From contig JAFAYI010000018.1 in the NCBI GenBank assembly GCA_019240475.1, forward strand, positions 124,001 to 188,000: a stretch of DNA of 64,000 nucleotides. Direction: 5' to 3'. The position numbers and the translations under genes were made by a program. Within the stretch, counting starts at the first letter, position 1. Each line of letters begins with the position of its first letter. Shown here piece after piece: positions 36,703-45,121 of this stretch. Source of the DNA: Acidobacteriaceae bacterium. GTDB lineage: Bacteria > Acidobacteriota > Terriglobia > Bryobacterales > Bryobacteraceae. A model generated the notes under the pieces. That model saw only the letters and a program-made list of their open reading frames with translations. It was not told where the DNA came from and did no database searches.

Positions 36703-37128
36703 TTAGGGCTTTGCAGCGATGGCCGAAATTTCGATTCTGGCGCCGCCGATGAGGCCCGCGACTTGCACGGTAGCGCGAGCGGGCTTGGGATCGGGCATCA
36801 GCTTCTTGTAGACCTCGTTCATCTTCGGTACGTCATTCAGGTCGGTCACATACACGGTGACGGAGACGAGATCGGTCATTTGGAAGCCCGCCTGCTTGAC
36901 TACCTTTTCCACAGCGGCGATTGCTTTTGTGGTTTGTAGAGTGATGTCGGTTCCGGTTACATTGCCGTGCTCATCCGGACCTTGTTGACCGGCGACGTAG
37001 AGCGTGTTGCCGGCGATGTAGCCTTCGCTGAAGGGCATGCCCTTCTGGAAGCCGATGGCTTGATGTTGGGCGAGTGCAATGCCCGAAAGCGAAAGAGCGA
37101 GCGGGAGCGTTAGCAGGAATCGATTCAA
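36703..37128 (-). CDS. RidA/YjgF-family protein with signal peptide
   Basis: RidA proteins deaminate reactive enamine/imine intermediates. The 141-residue product shows GYIAGNTLYVAGQQGPD, TTKAIAAVEKVVKQAGF, VYVTDLNDVPKMNEVY and PARATVQVAGL, including the arginine that binds substrate carboxylates in active RidAs. Unusually, an N-terminal signal peptide (NRFLLTLPLALSLSGIALAQ) is present, so it is predicted to be exported. The start is TTG 37126-37128, with a perfect AGGAGG six bases upstream. It follows UnbU on the same strand with about 75 bases between. Confidence 0.85.
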   Translation of the reverse strand: MNRFLLTLPLALSLSGIALAQHQAIGFQKGMPFSEGYIAGNTLYVAGQQGPDEHGNVTGTDITLQTTKAIAAVEKVVKQAGFQMTDLVSVTVYVTDLNDVPKMNEVYKKLMPDPKPARATVQVAGLIGGARIEISAIAAKP

Positions 37129-37202
37129 ATTTGGCCTCCTGGAGTGGTGAAAGGAGATTGTCTCATTGCACAACTTGGGGCGAGACGGTAGGGGGGCGAA
37201 GG

Positions 37203-38126
37203 TCAGGCGGAGGCTGCCAAAGCTTCCTCCACTTTTATTTCGCTGGGAGCGGGTTGGCGGCGCCAGGATTGAGCATAGAGGGCGATGCCGCGGACCGTGC
37301 AAACGGCAGTGAGCGCGAAGAAAAGCCCGAAGACGATGTGCAGCAGCATGCAGGCGCAGTAGGCCAGAGCGACGGACGCTCCGAAGGCGATCTGGGCGAC
37401 GGCATTAGTGGGAGTAGTGCCGGGGTCCGTCAACATATAAAAGGTGAAGAGAATGAACGCAACTCCTGTCATGGGCAGAAGAGCGCCCGTGAAGCTTGCA
37501 TCGAAGAACTGATGCCGGAACAGCGCTTGTAAGAAGAAACAAGATAGCCACGCCACGATGAGCGGAAGCTTGCGAGTAAACCGCCAATTCAAGAAGCTAC
37601 CCGAGACGATAATTATGGCGGGTACGATCCACCGGCCGGCGGGCGGCAGATTCTCAGTAAAGTGATACGGCGGCGCGATTCCGACCCAGGGAAATAACAG
37701 GAGAGTTACGGTAATTCCTAAGTTTGAAGGATTGTATAAGTGGCGAGTACCCTTTCCGGCCGCTACTCGGAAGATGGACTTAGAGGCGATCGCGGTCGCG
37801 GCAGCAAAGGCGATTACCCAGAGCCGATCATTCGCATACAAGAGCATGGCGATGGCCAGGCCTGTGATGTGGGCGGAAAGCAGGAAATTGACGAGCGGTA
37901 CGAACCCGCCGGTGTAGGCGGCCTTCCGGCGATTCACCCTGGCGTCGAGGGCTTCGAGAGCGATCTCGGCGGAATAGGCGGCGGCGAGTGAAACGAAGAG
38001 CTGCGCCCAGGATTCCTCGAACCCAAACCAGAAGTGGCCGAGCAGGTTGAAGACGGTAATGGCGATGGCGAAGCGCCTCAGACCCGCAAGCCGGCGCTCG
38101 CTTGACCAGGAAGTCTCACGGGGCAT
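37203..38126 (-). CDS. UnbU-like integral membrane protein (RnfD/NqrB-like)
   Basis: The 307-residue protein has about nine or ten hydrophobic helices and belongs to the RnfD/NqrB-like group known as UnbU in enediyne clusters: RHLYNPSNLGITVTLLLFPWVG, FYMLTDPGTTPTNAVAQI. RnfD and NqrB are membrane subunits of ion-motive NADH/ferredoxin complexes that bind flavin; UnbU function is unestablished. ATG 38126 overlaps the stop of the upstream UnbV gene by 11 bases, so the pair is tightly coupled. A start at 38177 would be inside UnbV and is less likely. Confidence 0.75.
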   Translation of the reverse strand: MPRETSWSSERRLAGLRRFAIAITVFNLLGHFWFGFEESWAQLFVSLAAAYSAEIALEALDARVNRRKAAYTGGFVPLVNFLLSAHITGLAIAMLLYANDRLWVIAFAAATAIASKSIFRVAAGKGTRHLYNPSNLGITVTLLLFPWVGIAPPYHFTENLPPAGRWIVPAIIIVSGSFLNWRFTRKLPLIVAWLSCFFLQALFRHQFFDASFTGALLPMTGVAFILFTFYMLTDPGTTPTNAVAQIAFGASVALAYCACMLLHIVFGLFFALTAVCTVRGIALYAQSWRRQPAPSEIKVEEALAASA

Positions 38127-39966
38127 CTTCGAGATTCTCCGTATGCCAGCCGGGCTGGAGGGCGAGATGCTTTTCATGAATACCCGCGATGTCGCGCCAC
38201 CGGATGTTTACCTTCAGCGGCGTATCGGGCGGGATCTGGCCGAGGCCGAAGTGCAGATCGGGGCTGCGCTTTCCTGAGTGCCCAGTGCCGCCGTCCACTT
38301 GGGCATTCATCGATCGGCCGTTGGGAAGTTGTACTTGGGCCCAGGCGCCGATGGCGGCGCGATTGCGAATACGAAGCCTGAGCCCGAGGAACCGGCCGAC
38401 ATTGGGGCTTTCGTTATGCAAGAAGATGGACGGCTCCCACTGGTTCGCGATGGCGTAATCCAGACGGCCGTCGCCATCGACATCGGCGATTGCGATGCCC
38501 CGGCTGATATGCGGTTGTGCGAGCCCGATCTCGCGAGCGAGATCGTAGTAGCGGCCGTCGGAGGCGCGCACGAAAAACGGATTATGGTCGTGACCGCTCA
38601 ATTCGTCGCCGAGTTTGAAGTCGTGCCAGTTATCGGGATTCGATAGAAGCTCATCGTTACCCATCGCGACTTCATGCAACTCGGGCCAGCGATTGATGGC
38701 CCCCTTTAAAAAGCCGACCGCCTGGAGAGCTTCGGGGGTTCCGTCGTTGTTCAGGTCTACCAGGCGGCAATCCCAGGCCCAACCGCCCGCGCGAGACAAT
38801 CCCAGTGGCTCGCTGCGATCGATGTAAGGGGCGACGCCTTTCTTCATAAGAGCGGGCGAGCCGGTACTTACGAAGAGCAAGTTACTTTCTTCAAGAGCGT
38901 AGGGAGCGGAGATGTTACTGATGAAGATATCGGGGCGGCCGTCGCCATTGATGTCGCCGAAATCGACACCCATGCCCTTGAATGAATCGTGACCCAGCAC
39001 CTTTGAACTCGGCGTGCTGAAATCCTTGGCGCCTTCGAGAAGTTCGAACTTAAGATGACCGGGGGTCGAGAGATTGTGAAGCAGCCGATCAGGGCCAAAA
39101 TCATTGGCGAAATAAAGTTCGGGCAACAGATCGCCGTCCAGATCCTGCGCGCCTACCGCTAACGTCCAGCCGTGGTTGATCGCATCGGGCAAAACACCTT
39201 TCACCTCTTTGAAGCAGAACGAACCGTTTTCGCCCGACCATAAAAAGATATGCTTCTCGCCGCTGTTGAGAGCGCGGGACATGGAGTGCTGCATGGATTC
39301 GCGTTCGGCGCTCGCGGTATCGAGGACATGAGCGCCATCGGGAAAATAATTGCCGATGATGAGATCCGGATGGCCGTCGCCATCGAGGTCGGCGAAAGTG
39401 GCGGCGTTGGTGAACCATCGCTCATCGGGAACGATTTCGGTGGGAGTGAACGTCAGATTAGCGTTCTGAATAAAAGCGATGGGGGTGCGGCCCCAATAGT
39501 AGACCAGCAGGTCCATGCGGCCGTCTTCATTCATGTCTCCGGGAAGGCAGCCCATGGGCGCCATGGTCGCGCGGTTAAAGAGCCTGGGGCCGGGGTCGAG
39601 GGCGAACGGTTGATAACGGTTTCCGGTGCCGGGGACGGGGGCGACGATGACCTGATCGGTGCGAACGTCCACATAGCAGAGGTCGTTTGGAAGGCCGTCG
39701 CCGTCGATATCGGAGAGCGCGACGCCGGCGCCTACCGAAGAGATCCATCCGGCAATGTGTCGCAGGCTCGGGTTCACGGGACGGGTGGCGCGGATTTCAG
39801 GGCCGGGAACGACGGGCAGCGTGCTTTGTACGAAGCGAAACTCAGAGGCGAGACGAGAGCGTTCCGTGGTGGAGAGAATGGGCAAACGGGCGGCCAGATA
39901 AAAGGCGAAGATCAAACCGCAGGCCGCGGCACGCTTCAGGTTTCGGCGGAGAAATGAATCGAACAT
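38116..39966 (-). CDS. FG-GAP/VCBS repeat protein with ASPIC/UnbV domain (CRTAC1-like)
   Basis: The 616-residue protein has an N-terminal membrane/signal segment (AAACGLIFAFYLAARLPIL), then repeated calcium-loop units of an integrin-type propeller: DIDGDGLPND, DMNEDGRMDLL, DLDGDGHPDLI, DINGDGRPDIF, DLNNDGTPEAL, DVDGDGRLDY. The C-terminus is an ASPIC/UnbV domain: LGLRLRIRNRAAIGAWAQVQL, GGTGHSGKRSPDLHFGLG. The ATG at 39966 starts the hydrophobic segment; the open frame extends to 40038. The gene directly precedes unbU. Such pairs were named from enediyne clusters but occur without polyketide genes too; none is present here. Confidence 0.85.
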   Translation of the reverse strand: MFDSFLRRNLKRAAACGLIFAFYLAARLPILSTTERSRLASEFRFVQSTLPVVPGPEIRATRPVNPSLRHIAGWISSVGAGVALSDIDGDGLPNDLCYVDVRTDQVIVAPVPGTGNRYQPFALDPGPRLFNRATMAPMGCLPGDMNEDGRMDLLVYYWGRTPIAFIQNANLTFTPTEIVPDERWFTNAATFADLDGDGHPDLIIGNYFPDGAHVLDTASAERESMQHSMSRALNSGEKHIFLWSGENGSFCFKEVKGVLPDAINHGWTLAVGAQDLDGDLLPELYFANDFGPDRLLHNLSTPGHLKFELLEGAKDFSTPSSKVLGHDSFKGMGVDFGDINGDGRPDIFISNISAPYALEESNLLFVSTGSPALMKKGVAPYIDRSEPLGLSRAGGWAWDCRLVDLNNDGTPEALQAVGFLKGAINRWPELHEVAMGNDELLSNPDNWHDFKLGDELSGHDHNPFFVRASDGRYYDLAREIGLAQPHISRGIAIADVDGDGRLDYAIANQWEPSIFLHNESPNVGRFLGLRLRIRNRAAIGAWAQVQLPNGRSMNAQVDGGTGHSGKRSPDLHFGLGQIPPDTPLKVNIRWRDIAGIHEKHLALQPGWHTENLEDAP

Positions 39967-40128
39967 CAGGGAGGCGTCCGCCCATGAGGACGCGTGATCT
40001 CGTACAGAGATTTTGACGCAATTTGGAGTATGCGTCAAGAAATGCGAGGGATTTGCGGATATGGGAAGGCATTCGGCCCGAAATCAAAGAAACGCCGGGC
40101 CGAATGCATTTAATCGGTTTGAACGGCG

Positions 40129-41430
40129 TTAATGACTTGAAATGCCGAGACCTTGCGCCATGGTCTTGACAAGAGTCGCGTTCGCGTCGTCGTCCTTGAG
40201 AGCCCAACCGAACGCGCCGCCAAGGCCGCCGGCGCGGAGCTTGGCGTAGGCCATTTTGTAGGCGACGGTGGCGGGGTCGTCATAGGTCCAGAAGGTGGTG
40301 AGCGATGGGCTGTAAAGCCAATCGGCGAGAGAGAAATAGTCGCGATGGGAGGCGTAGCCATTGGCGCCGGGGAACTGCTCCAGGGTGCGGAAGGTAGCGA
40401 CGCCATCGGTGGCGAGAGTATCGCCGGAAGGGGACGGCGCGGGGCCAGTTGAGGTTTGGTAGAGACCAAAGTTAGTGTCGGGAACGCCGGTCCAACCGCG
40501 GCCGTAAAAAGGAACGCCGAGCAGCATCTTCGACGCAGGGACGCCGGCGTTGAGATAGGCGGAGATGGTGGATTCAATGTTGAGGCCCTGACCGGCGGCA
40601 GGATCGTAGGGGGAATCGAGAAGCGGCGCGGCGTGGTTCGTTGTGCTTTCCCAAGTGCCGTGATAATCGTAGGTCTCCATGTTGAGGAAGTCGAGCTGCG
40701 CTGCGACCGCGGCGAGTTGCATATTGGAGTAATTTTGCGAGCCGGCCGGCGCCGCGATGCTCAACAGGTAGCTCTTATGAGTGTGGGCGGTCAGAGCGCT
40801 GAGCTGATGGCGGAATTCGGCGAGCAGCGCGGTGAAGTTGAGTTTGTCGCTGGAGGTGGGAAACTCCCAATCGATATCGATGCCGTCGAACAGAGCGCCG
40901 GTGGAGATGCCTTGCGCGATGTTGCCTTGGACGAACATGGAGATGCAGGAAGAGGCGAGCTGCTGGCGGCCGGCGGCGGTAGAGGCGGCGGTCGAGAAGT
41001 TGGCAGTGTTGGCGGCCGAGGCGCCTCCGATGGAGATCATCACGTGCAAGTTAGGGTGAAGTTGCTTGAGCTGTTGGAGTGCGGCGAAATTTCCATATAG
41101 CGGCCCGGTGTAGGGCTGGCCGTTGACGGAGGGCAGATAGGGGGTTTGATAATCCGCCCATGAATCCGCGATGGCGCACTGGCCGCTGGAAGAAACATTG
41201 GCGAATGCATATAGAAGATGAGTGAGCTTAGAGGCCGCGCCGCTGTTTTGGACGTCGGAGATGTTGTAGTCGGCGCCGTAGATGCTCCATTCTTCGAAAT
41301 AGGCGCCTAAAATTGGGGCGGGTTTGTTCGCGGCAGCCGCGGCAAGGGATGCGCCGAGGACCGAAAGCAGAGCGGCGGAGAGAACCGCGGGCGCGATTCG
41401 CCGCAGGAAGGCAGGTAAGGATTGAATCAT
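40129..41430 (-). CDS. Secreted glycoside hydrolase family 18 (chitinase-like)
   Basis: The 433-residue enzyme has a signal peptide (LRRIAPAVLSAALLSVLGASLAAA) and a GH18 TIM barrel: ILGAYFEEWSIYG, LTHLLYAFANV, VMISIGGAS, the catalytic DGIDIDWEFP with proton-donor glutamate, LDFLNMETYDYHG, MLLGVPFYGRGW and the final LGGAFGWALKDDD. A chitin-insertion-like domain lies between the last strands. It likely hydrolyses chitin or related N-acetylglucosamine polymers outside the cell. It is not in an obvious chitin operon; the neighbours are UnbV and a cupin. Confidence 0.92.
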   Translation of the reverse strand: MIQSLPAFLRRIAPAVLSAALLSVLGASLAAAAANKPAPILGAYFEEWSIYGADYNISDVQNSGAASKLTHLLYAFANVSSSGQCAIADSWADYQTPYLPSVNGQPYTGPLYGNFAALQQLKQLHPNLHVMISIGGASAANTANFSTAASTAAGRQQLASSCISMFVQGNIAQGISTGALFDGIDIDWEFPTSSDKLNFTALLAEFRHQLSALTAHTHKSYLLSIAAPAGSQNYSNMQLAAVAAQLDFLNMETYDYHGTWESTTNHAAPLLDSPYDPAAGQGLNIESTISAYLNAGVPASKMLLGVPFYGRGWTGVPDTNFGLYQTSTGPAPSPSGDTLATDGVATFRTLEQFPGANGYASHRDYFSLADWLYSPSLTTFWTYDDPATVAYKMAYAKLRAGGLGGAFGWALKDDDANATLVKTMAQGLGISSH

Positions 41431-41482
41431 AGAGGGCGGGTCGATTATACATCGAGCCGCGCCGCGGGCGGTGCTCCGCACT

Positions 41483-41869
41483 TCAGGTTCTGAGATACTG
41501 ATCGGTTTTCGCGAGCCAATCGGCGCGCGGCGGGGTAAAGATATCGATGCCGACGAAGTCTTCGAGCGCTACGGCTGAATGCGGCACGTGGGGCGGGATG
41601 CACAGGAACTCGCCGGCGCGGACGACGATTTCGCGGTCGTTGATGTTGAATTGAATGGAACCCGACTGAACTTGAGAAATCTGCTCGTTCATGTGGCTGT
41701 GGCGTGGAACGACGCAGCCCGCTCTCAGCACAATTCGGGCAACCATGATTTGGGCGCCGACGACTAGCTGACGATCGAAGAGCGGATTCAGAGTCTCCAC
41801 TGGAATGTCGTCCCAGCGGACGTGTTTGACCTCGGAAGGTGAGTCTGCGGCAGAGCCGGAATCACTCAT
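41483..41869 (-). CDS. Single-domain cupin protein
   Basis: The 128-residue protein is a small cupin: the first motif VVPRHSHMNEQISQVQSG gives two histidines, a glutamate-like position and a Gly, and the second motif EFLCIPPHVPHSAVAL gives the last histidine. Such proteins bind metal ions and range from enzymes to regulators or sugar-binding domains; nothing fixes the ligand. No signal peptide is seen. It lies 52 bases upstream of the GH18 gene and 39 bases downstream of the 153-aa gene, all on the minus strand. Confidence 0.85.
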   Translation of the reverse strand: MSDSGSAADSPSEVKHVRWDDIPVETLNPLFDRQLVVGAQIMVARIVLRAGCVVPRHSHMNEQISQVQSGSIQFNINDREIVVRAGEFLCIPPHVPHSAVALEDFVGIDIFTPPRADWLAKTDQYLRT

Positions 41870-41908
41870 GCTGTTATCTTACGTGAGCGCCAGGGCCCAG
41901 CGAAGTTA

Positions 41909-42370
41909 CTACTGGACGGGTTTGATGGGGCGAACGGGGCGAAGGCGCGATATGCCGAGTTGCTTGCGCACCGTGTCGAGGATGGTGTTGGCATCTTTTT
42001 GCAAGGCGGCGGCGCGAGGATCTGACTGGGGCGAGCAGCTTAGGTCGGGTGAGCGGTCGCCGTTGAACTCTAGATAGAGACGGGAGCCGAAGGAGACGCT
42101 CTTGGGGCAGTGCTGCGCCGGCAATGCGCTGAGTGTTCCGGCGGCTTTGACGTCGCTCATCAACTGATTAGACAGCTCCGCGGCGAGCGTAGTAGTTTGC
42201 GCCTGAGCGTTGCGCGGCTCGACTGTGGCGTTGCCGGTTTGGTCGACGGTAACGGTCAGGCCGGGGCGATTTGTAGATCCGGAGTCGATGATAGAAATCC
42301 GAGGGGAAGCGGCGGGGAGAGCCATGGATACCACCAGGAACGTGAACGCGCGTGCAACGAGTCCTTGCAC
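41909..42370 (-). CDS. Small secreted protein of unknown function
   Basis: The 153-residue product starts at GTG 42370 with a short hydrophobic signal (QGLVARAFTFLVVSMALPAAS) and continues with a beta-rich part (GLTVTVDQTGNATVEPRN) and a helical C-terminus (AALQKDANTILDTVRKQLG). Two cysteines (QHCPKSVSF; DLSCSPQSD) could form a disulfide. I recognise no family. The start lies seven bases past the aminotransferase stop, so it is cotranscribed with that gene. Confidence 0.6.
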   Translation of the reverse strand: MQGLVARAFTFLVVSMALPAASPRISIIDSGSTNRPGLTVTVDQTGNATVEPRNAQAQTTTLAAELSNQLMSDVKAAGTLSALPAQHCPKSVSFGSRLYLEFNGDRSPDLSCSPQSDPRAAALQKDANTILDTVRKQLGISRLRPVRPIKPVQ

Positions 42371-42377
42371 GTTCTCA

Positions 42378-43556
42378 TTATCGCGCCGAAGTCCACAGGC
42401 CGGAAACGGCCGCGATACGGCGCGCGGCTTCGAGTAAGTTTTCGAGAGAATTGGCGTAACTAAAACGGATATAGCCTTGACCGAACTCGCCGAAAGAGCC
42501 GCCGTCGAGACAAGACACGCCGGCTTCATCGAGCAGAAGATCGGCGAGCCCATGAGAGGCCATGCCGGTATCGGAGATGTTAGGGAATGCATAGAAAGCG
42601 CCATCCGGGAGAGCGCAGCGGAAGCCGGGGATTGTGTTGAGCGCGGCGCAGAAGGCGTCGCGACGCCGGCGGAACTCGACGACCATGTTTGCGACGTCGG
42701 TCTGAGGGCCGGTGAGCGCGGCGATGGCGGCGCGCTGAGTGAAACTCGCGGTGCAAGAGTTGCAATTGACCATCAGCTTGTTGACTGCGTCCACCAGCGG
42801 TTCGGGCATCACGCCATAGCCGATGCGCCAGCCCGTCATGGCGTAGGTCTTTGAGAAACCGTCGAGGATGATGGTCTTTTCGAGCATGCCGGGGAGGCTG
42901 GCGATGGAAAAAGGCGGGCGGGTGGTGTAGTAAATGCGCGAATAGATTTCGTCCGAGAGGACGATGAGGTCGCGGTCGCGCACCATATCGGCGATGGCGC
43001 GGATATCGCCTTCGGAAATGAGGCCGCCAGTCGGATTCTGGGGCGAGTTGAGAATCAGCAGACGGGTGCGCGGCGTCAGGCTATCGCGCAGACGATCGAG
43101 ATCGAAAGAGAAGCCCCGATCTTCGAGCAGCGGGATGGGAACGGGGGTGGCGCCAAGGAAGCGAATGACGGATTCGTAGATGGGAAAGCCGGGGTTCGGA
43201 TAAACGACTTCATCGCCGGGTTCGAGCAGGGCGAGCATGGGGAAGAAGAGGATGGGTTTTTCGCCGGGAACCACGCATACGTTACGCGGGTGGACAAGGA
43301 TAGAGCGAGTGCGCGAGATATACGCGGCGATGGCGTCGCGCAAATCCGGAAGACCTTGCGCGGGGCCGTAGTGGGTCCAGCCTTCATCGAGCGCGAGTTT
43401 CGCGGCTTCGACGATGTGAAGCGGGGTTGGAAAATCGGGTTCACCGATTTCGAGATGAACGATGTGGCGGCCGCGAGCTTCAAGCTCACGAGCTTTGACC
43501 AGGACGTCGAACGCCGATTCGACGCCGATGCGCTGCATGCGCGCGGCAAATCGCAT
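42378..43556 (-). CDS. Class I/II PLP-dependent aminotransferase (AspC-like)
   Basis: The 392-residue enzyme is a fold-type I aminotransferase: VHLEIGEPDFPTP, HYGPAQGLPDLRDAIA, PNPGFPIY, LNSPQNPTGG, VLSDEIYSRIYY and the PLP lysine in GFSKTYAMTGWRIGYG, with the substrate arginine in YIRFSYAN. It probably acts on aspartate or an aromatic/branched amino acid; the sequence alone does not settle this. It lies in a five-gene minus-strand run, 22 bases downstream of the second DUF421 gene and followed by the small secreted protein. Confidence 0.9.
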   Translation of the reverse strand: MRFAARMQRIGVESAFDVLVKARELEARGRHIVHLEIGEPDFPTPLHIVEAAKLALDEGWTHYGPAQGLPDLRDAIAAYISRTRSILVHPRNVCVVPGEKPILFFPMLALLEPGDEVVYPNPGFPIYESVIRFLGATPVPIPLLEDRGFSFDLDRLRDSLTPRTRLLILNSPQNPTGGLISEGDIRAIADMVRDRDLIVLSDEIYSRIYYTTRPPFSIASLPGMLEKTIILDGFSKTYAMTGWRIGYGVMPEPLVDAVNKLMVNCNSCTASFTQRAAIAALTGPQTDVANMVVEFRRRRDAFCAALNTIPGFRCALPDGAFYAFPNISDTGMASHGLADLLLDEAGVSCLDGGSFGEFGQGYIRFSYANSLENLLEAARRIAAVSGLWTSAR

Positions 43557-43578
43557 TCAGCCTCGCGCGCGGGTGGAA

Positions 43579-44022
43579 CTATGACTTGGATTGAATAATG
43601 CTGATGGCGCCATTACGCTCCAGGATGGCGTACTTGATTTCAGCAAGCGTTTTGACGCCCTTGTTGCGAGCCGCGGCCATGACGTCGGTGTCCTGGAGGC
43701 GCATGCGCTCCATGGTTTCGGTCTGCCACTTCCCGTCCTTGAGAAGCACGAGCGGGATCCCGTCGACGACCTTTCCGAACGAAGGGAAACGTATCTTAAG
43801 CCAGGAGACTAGGCGGTGCAGCAAGACGATAGTGACCACCGCGCAAACGGAGTTGGTCTCCGAGCGATCGTTACCGACGGTGGTAAGAATGATGACGCCA
43901 CCAATGAGAAAGACGATGACGAATTCAAAGGGGGTCAATTGCGCGCCCGGCCGGCGGGTCAGCACGCGCACGATGAGGACCAAAAAGAAGTAACCGGCGA
44001 TGGCGTGAAGGATGGTGTACAT
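43579..44022 (-). CDS. DUF421/YetF-family membrane protein (paralogue B)
   Basis: The 147-residue protein has three membrane helices (residues about 5-22, 32-50, 58-76) and a soluble C-terminal domain with the DUF421 pattern PLVLLKDGKWQTETMERMRLQDTDVMAAARNKGVKTLAEIKYAILERNGAISII. YetF-type proteins have no firmly assigned biochemical function. A close paralogue (44574-45014) lies two genes upstream in the same operon. The shared segment LTPFEFVIVFLIGG shows the same length and spacing in both copies. Confidence 0.85.
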   Translation of the reverse strand: MYTILHAIAGYFFLVLIVRVLTRRPGAQLTPFEFVIVFLIGGVIILTTVGNDRSETNSVCAVVTIVLLHRLVSWLKIRFPSFGKVVDGIPLVLLKDGKWQTETMERMRLQDTDVMAAARNKGVKTLAEIKYAILERNGAISIIQSKS

Positions 44023-44034
44023 GGCGAACGGCGG

Positions 44035-44571
44035 TCAGGGCATAACGTAGATTGTCAGATTGAGCTCTTCACAGCCGGGCACATGCATGCGCAGATGAAA
44101 GATCCCGGGCTTTATGGGTTCGAGTGAAAAGGCGGAGGCGGCGGGCAGCGCGGTGGCGTCGAAAGTGTAGAGAACTCCATTCTTGCCGATGGCGGAAGCG
44201 GCGGGCTGCGGGATGATGCGCTGATTGCCTAGGGACCGGATCAAGCTTTCATCCATCCAAAGTTGGATCTTTCCGTCGTGAATGGCGGCGGGGCCGAATT
44301 GAATGCGCAGGATGGAAGGAGAGCTGAAACGCTCGATCCGTTCGTACTTGACGTCGAGGGAGCCGTCCCGAGTCTGTATGCGGGCGTTCGCAAGCGGGCC
44401 GCGGCCGAAGCATCCGAGCAGGTCGGCGACGACGATGAGGGGGAAGACGATCCAGACCAGGCGGGTGAAGCGCCACCATTTGCGCTGAAACTCAAGATCG
44501 GAGCCGACGGCCACTTCGTCGTTGACTTTAGCGATGGTATCTTCGACCGGTTTGGTAGCTTGAGCCGGCAT
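44035..44571 (-). CDS. Membrane-anchored protein of unknown function between two DUF421 genes
   Basis: I do not recognise this 178-residue protein. A cytoplasmic N-terminus (about 35 residues) is followed by one membrane helix (TRLVWIVFPLIVVADLLGCFG), and the remaining 115 residues form a beta-rich external domain (ARIQTRDGSLDVKYERIERFSSPSILRIQFGP; GIFHLRMHVPGCEELNLTIYV). It starts two bases past the stop of DUF421 paralogue A and ends 12 bases before paralogue B, so all three are one transcript. Position and topology suggest it works with the DUF421 proteins, perhaps as an external lid or sensor; that is inference. Confidence 0.7.
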   Translation of the reverse strand: MPAQATKPVEDTIAKVNDEVAVGSDLEFQRKWWRFTRLVWIVFPLIVVADLLGCFGRGPLANARIQTRDGSLDVKYERIERFSSPSILRIQFGPAAIHDGKIQLWMDESLIRSLGNQRIIPQPAASAIGKNGVLYTFDATALPAASAFSLEPIKPGIFHLRMHVPGCEELNLTIYVMP

Positions 44572-44573
44572 GT

Positions 44574-45014
44574 TTACGAAGCCTTGATGATGCTGATCTC
44601 GCCGTTGCGCTCAAGGACGGCGTAATCGATTTCTTCGAGTGTTTGAAGGCCCTGATCGCGAGCCAAGGCCATGACGTCATCATCCTGCAGGCGCATTCGC
44701 CGCATGGTTTCCACCTGCCATTCGCCTTTAGCAAGAAGAAGCAAGGGCGTGCCATCCACGACTCTTCCGAACGCCGGAAATCTTTGTTTCAGCCAAGCGA
44801 TGAGGGAGTGGGTGATGCCTATGGTCATGATGATGCAAAGGGCATTCGAGAGCGAGCGATCGTCGCCGACCATCGGTGTAAGCGTTACTCCTCCGATGAA
44901 GAAGATGAGAACAAATTCGAAAGGAGTAATCTGCTTACCCGGGCGGCGGCCGGCAATGCGGACCATGAAGATCAGGAAACAATATCCGAAAAGGGCTCGG
45001 AGAACGGCTGCCAT
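44574..45014 (-). CDS. DUF421/YetF-family membrane protein (paralogue A)
   Basis: This 146-residue protein has the same build as paralogue B: helices at about 5-21, 29-50 and 56-75, then the C-terminal domain PLLLLAKGEWQVETMRRMRLQDDDVMALARDQGLQTLEEIDYAVLERNGEISII. By eye it is roughly half identical to paralogue B, and both share RRPG.Q.TPFEFV and VGNDRS/VGDDRS. It is the first gene of the five-gene run (45014 to 41909). A hairpin-plus-T-run terminator for the upstream MFS gene lies just before it, so a promoter is expected in 45015-45080. Confidence 0.85.
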   Translation of the reverse strand: MAAVLRALFGYCFLIFMVRIAGRRPGKQITPFEFVLIFFIGGVTLTPMVGDDRSLSNALCIIMTIGITHSLIAWLKQRFPAFGRVVDGTPLLLLAKGEWQVETMRRMRLQDDDVMALARDQGLQTLEEIDYAVLERNGEISIIKAS

Positions 45015-45079
45015 GTTTCTTTTATCCCGTGCGAGGTTTTGTCTATAAGAGCACCCGGCGGGCAGGGCGGTTACTCTGC

Positions 45080-45116
45080 AAAAAACCGCAGTATCGGCCG
45101 GCGACAGTGCCGGTCG
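45080..45116 (-). terminator. Rho-independent-like terminator of the MFS gene
   Basis: On the minus strand, CGACCGGC (45116-45109) pairs with GCCGGCCG (45102-45095) with one G-U, closing a six-base loop; a run of six T residues follows at 45085-45080, about nine bases past the stem. It starts six bases beyond the MFS stop and separates that gene from the DUF421 operon. Confidence 0.5.
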
Positions 45117-45121
45117 CCCGA

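Noticed and set aside
37203..41430. Enediyne or other biosynthetic gene cluster
   Set aside because: Only UnbV/UnbU-type genes are present; no PKS, NRPS or tailoring enzymes in the window.
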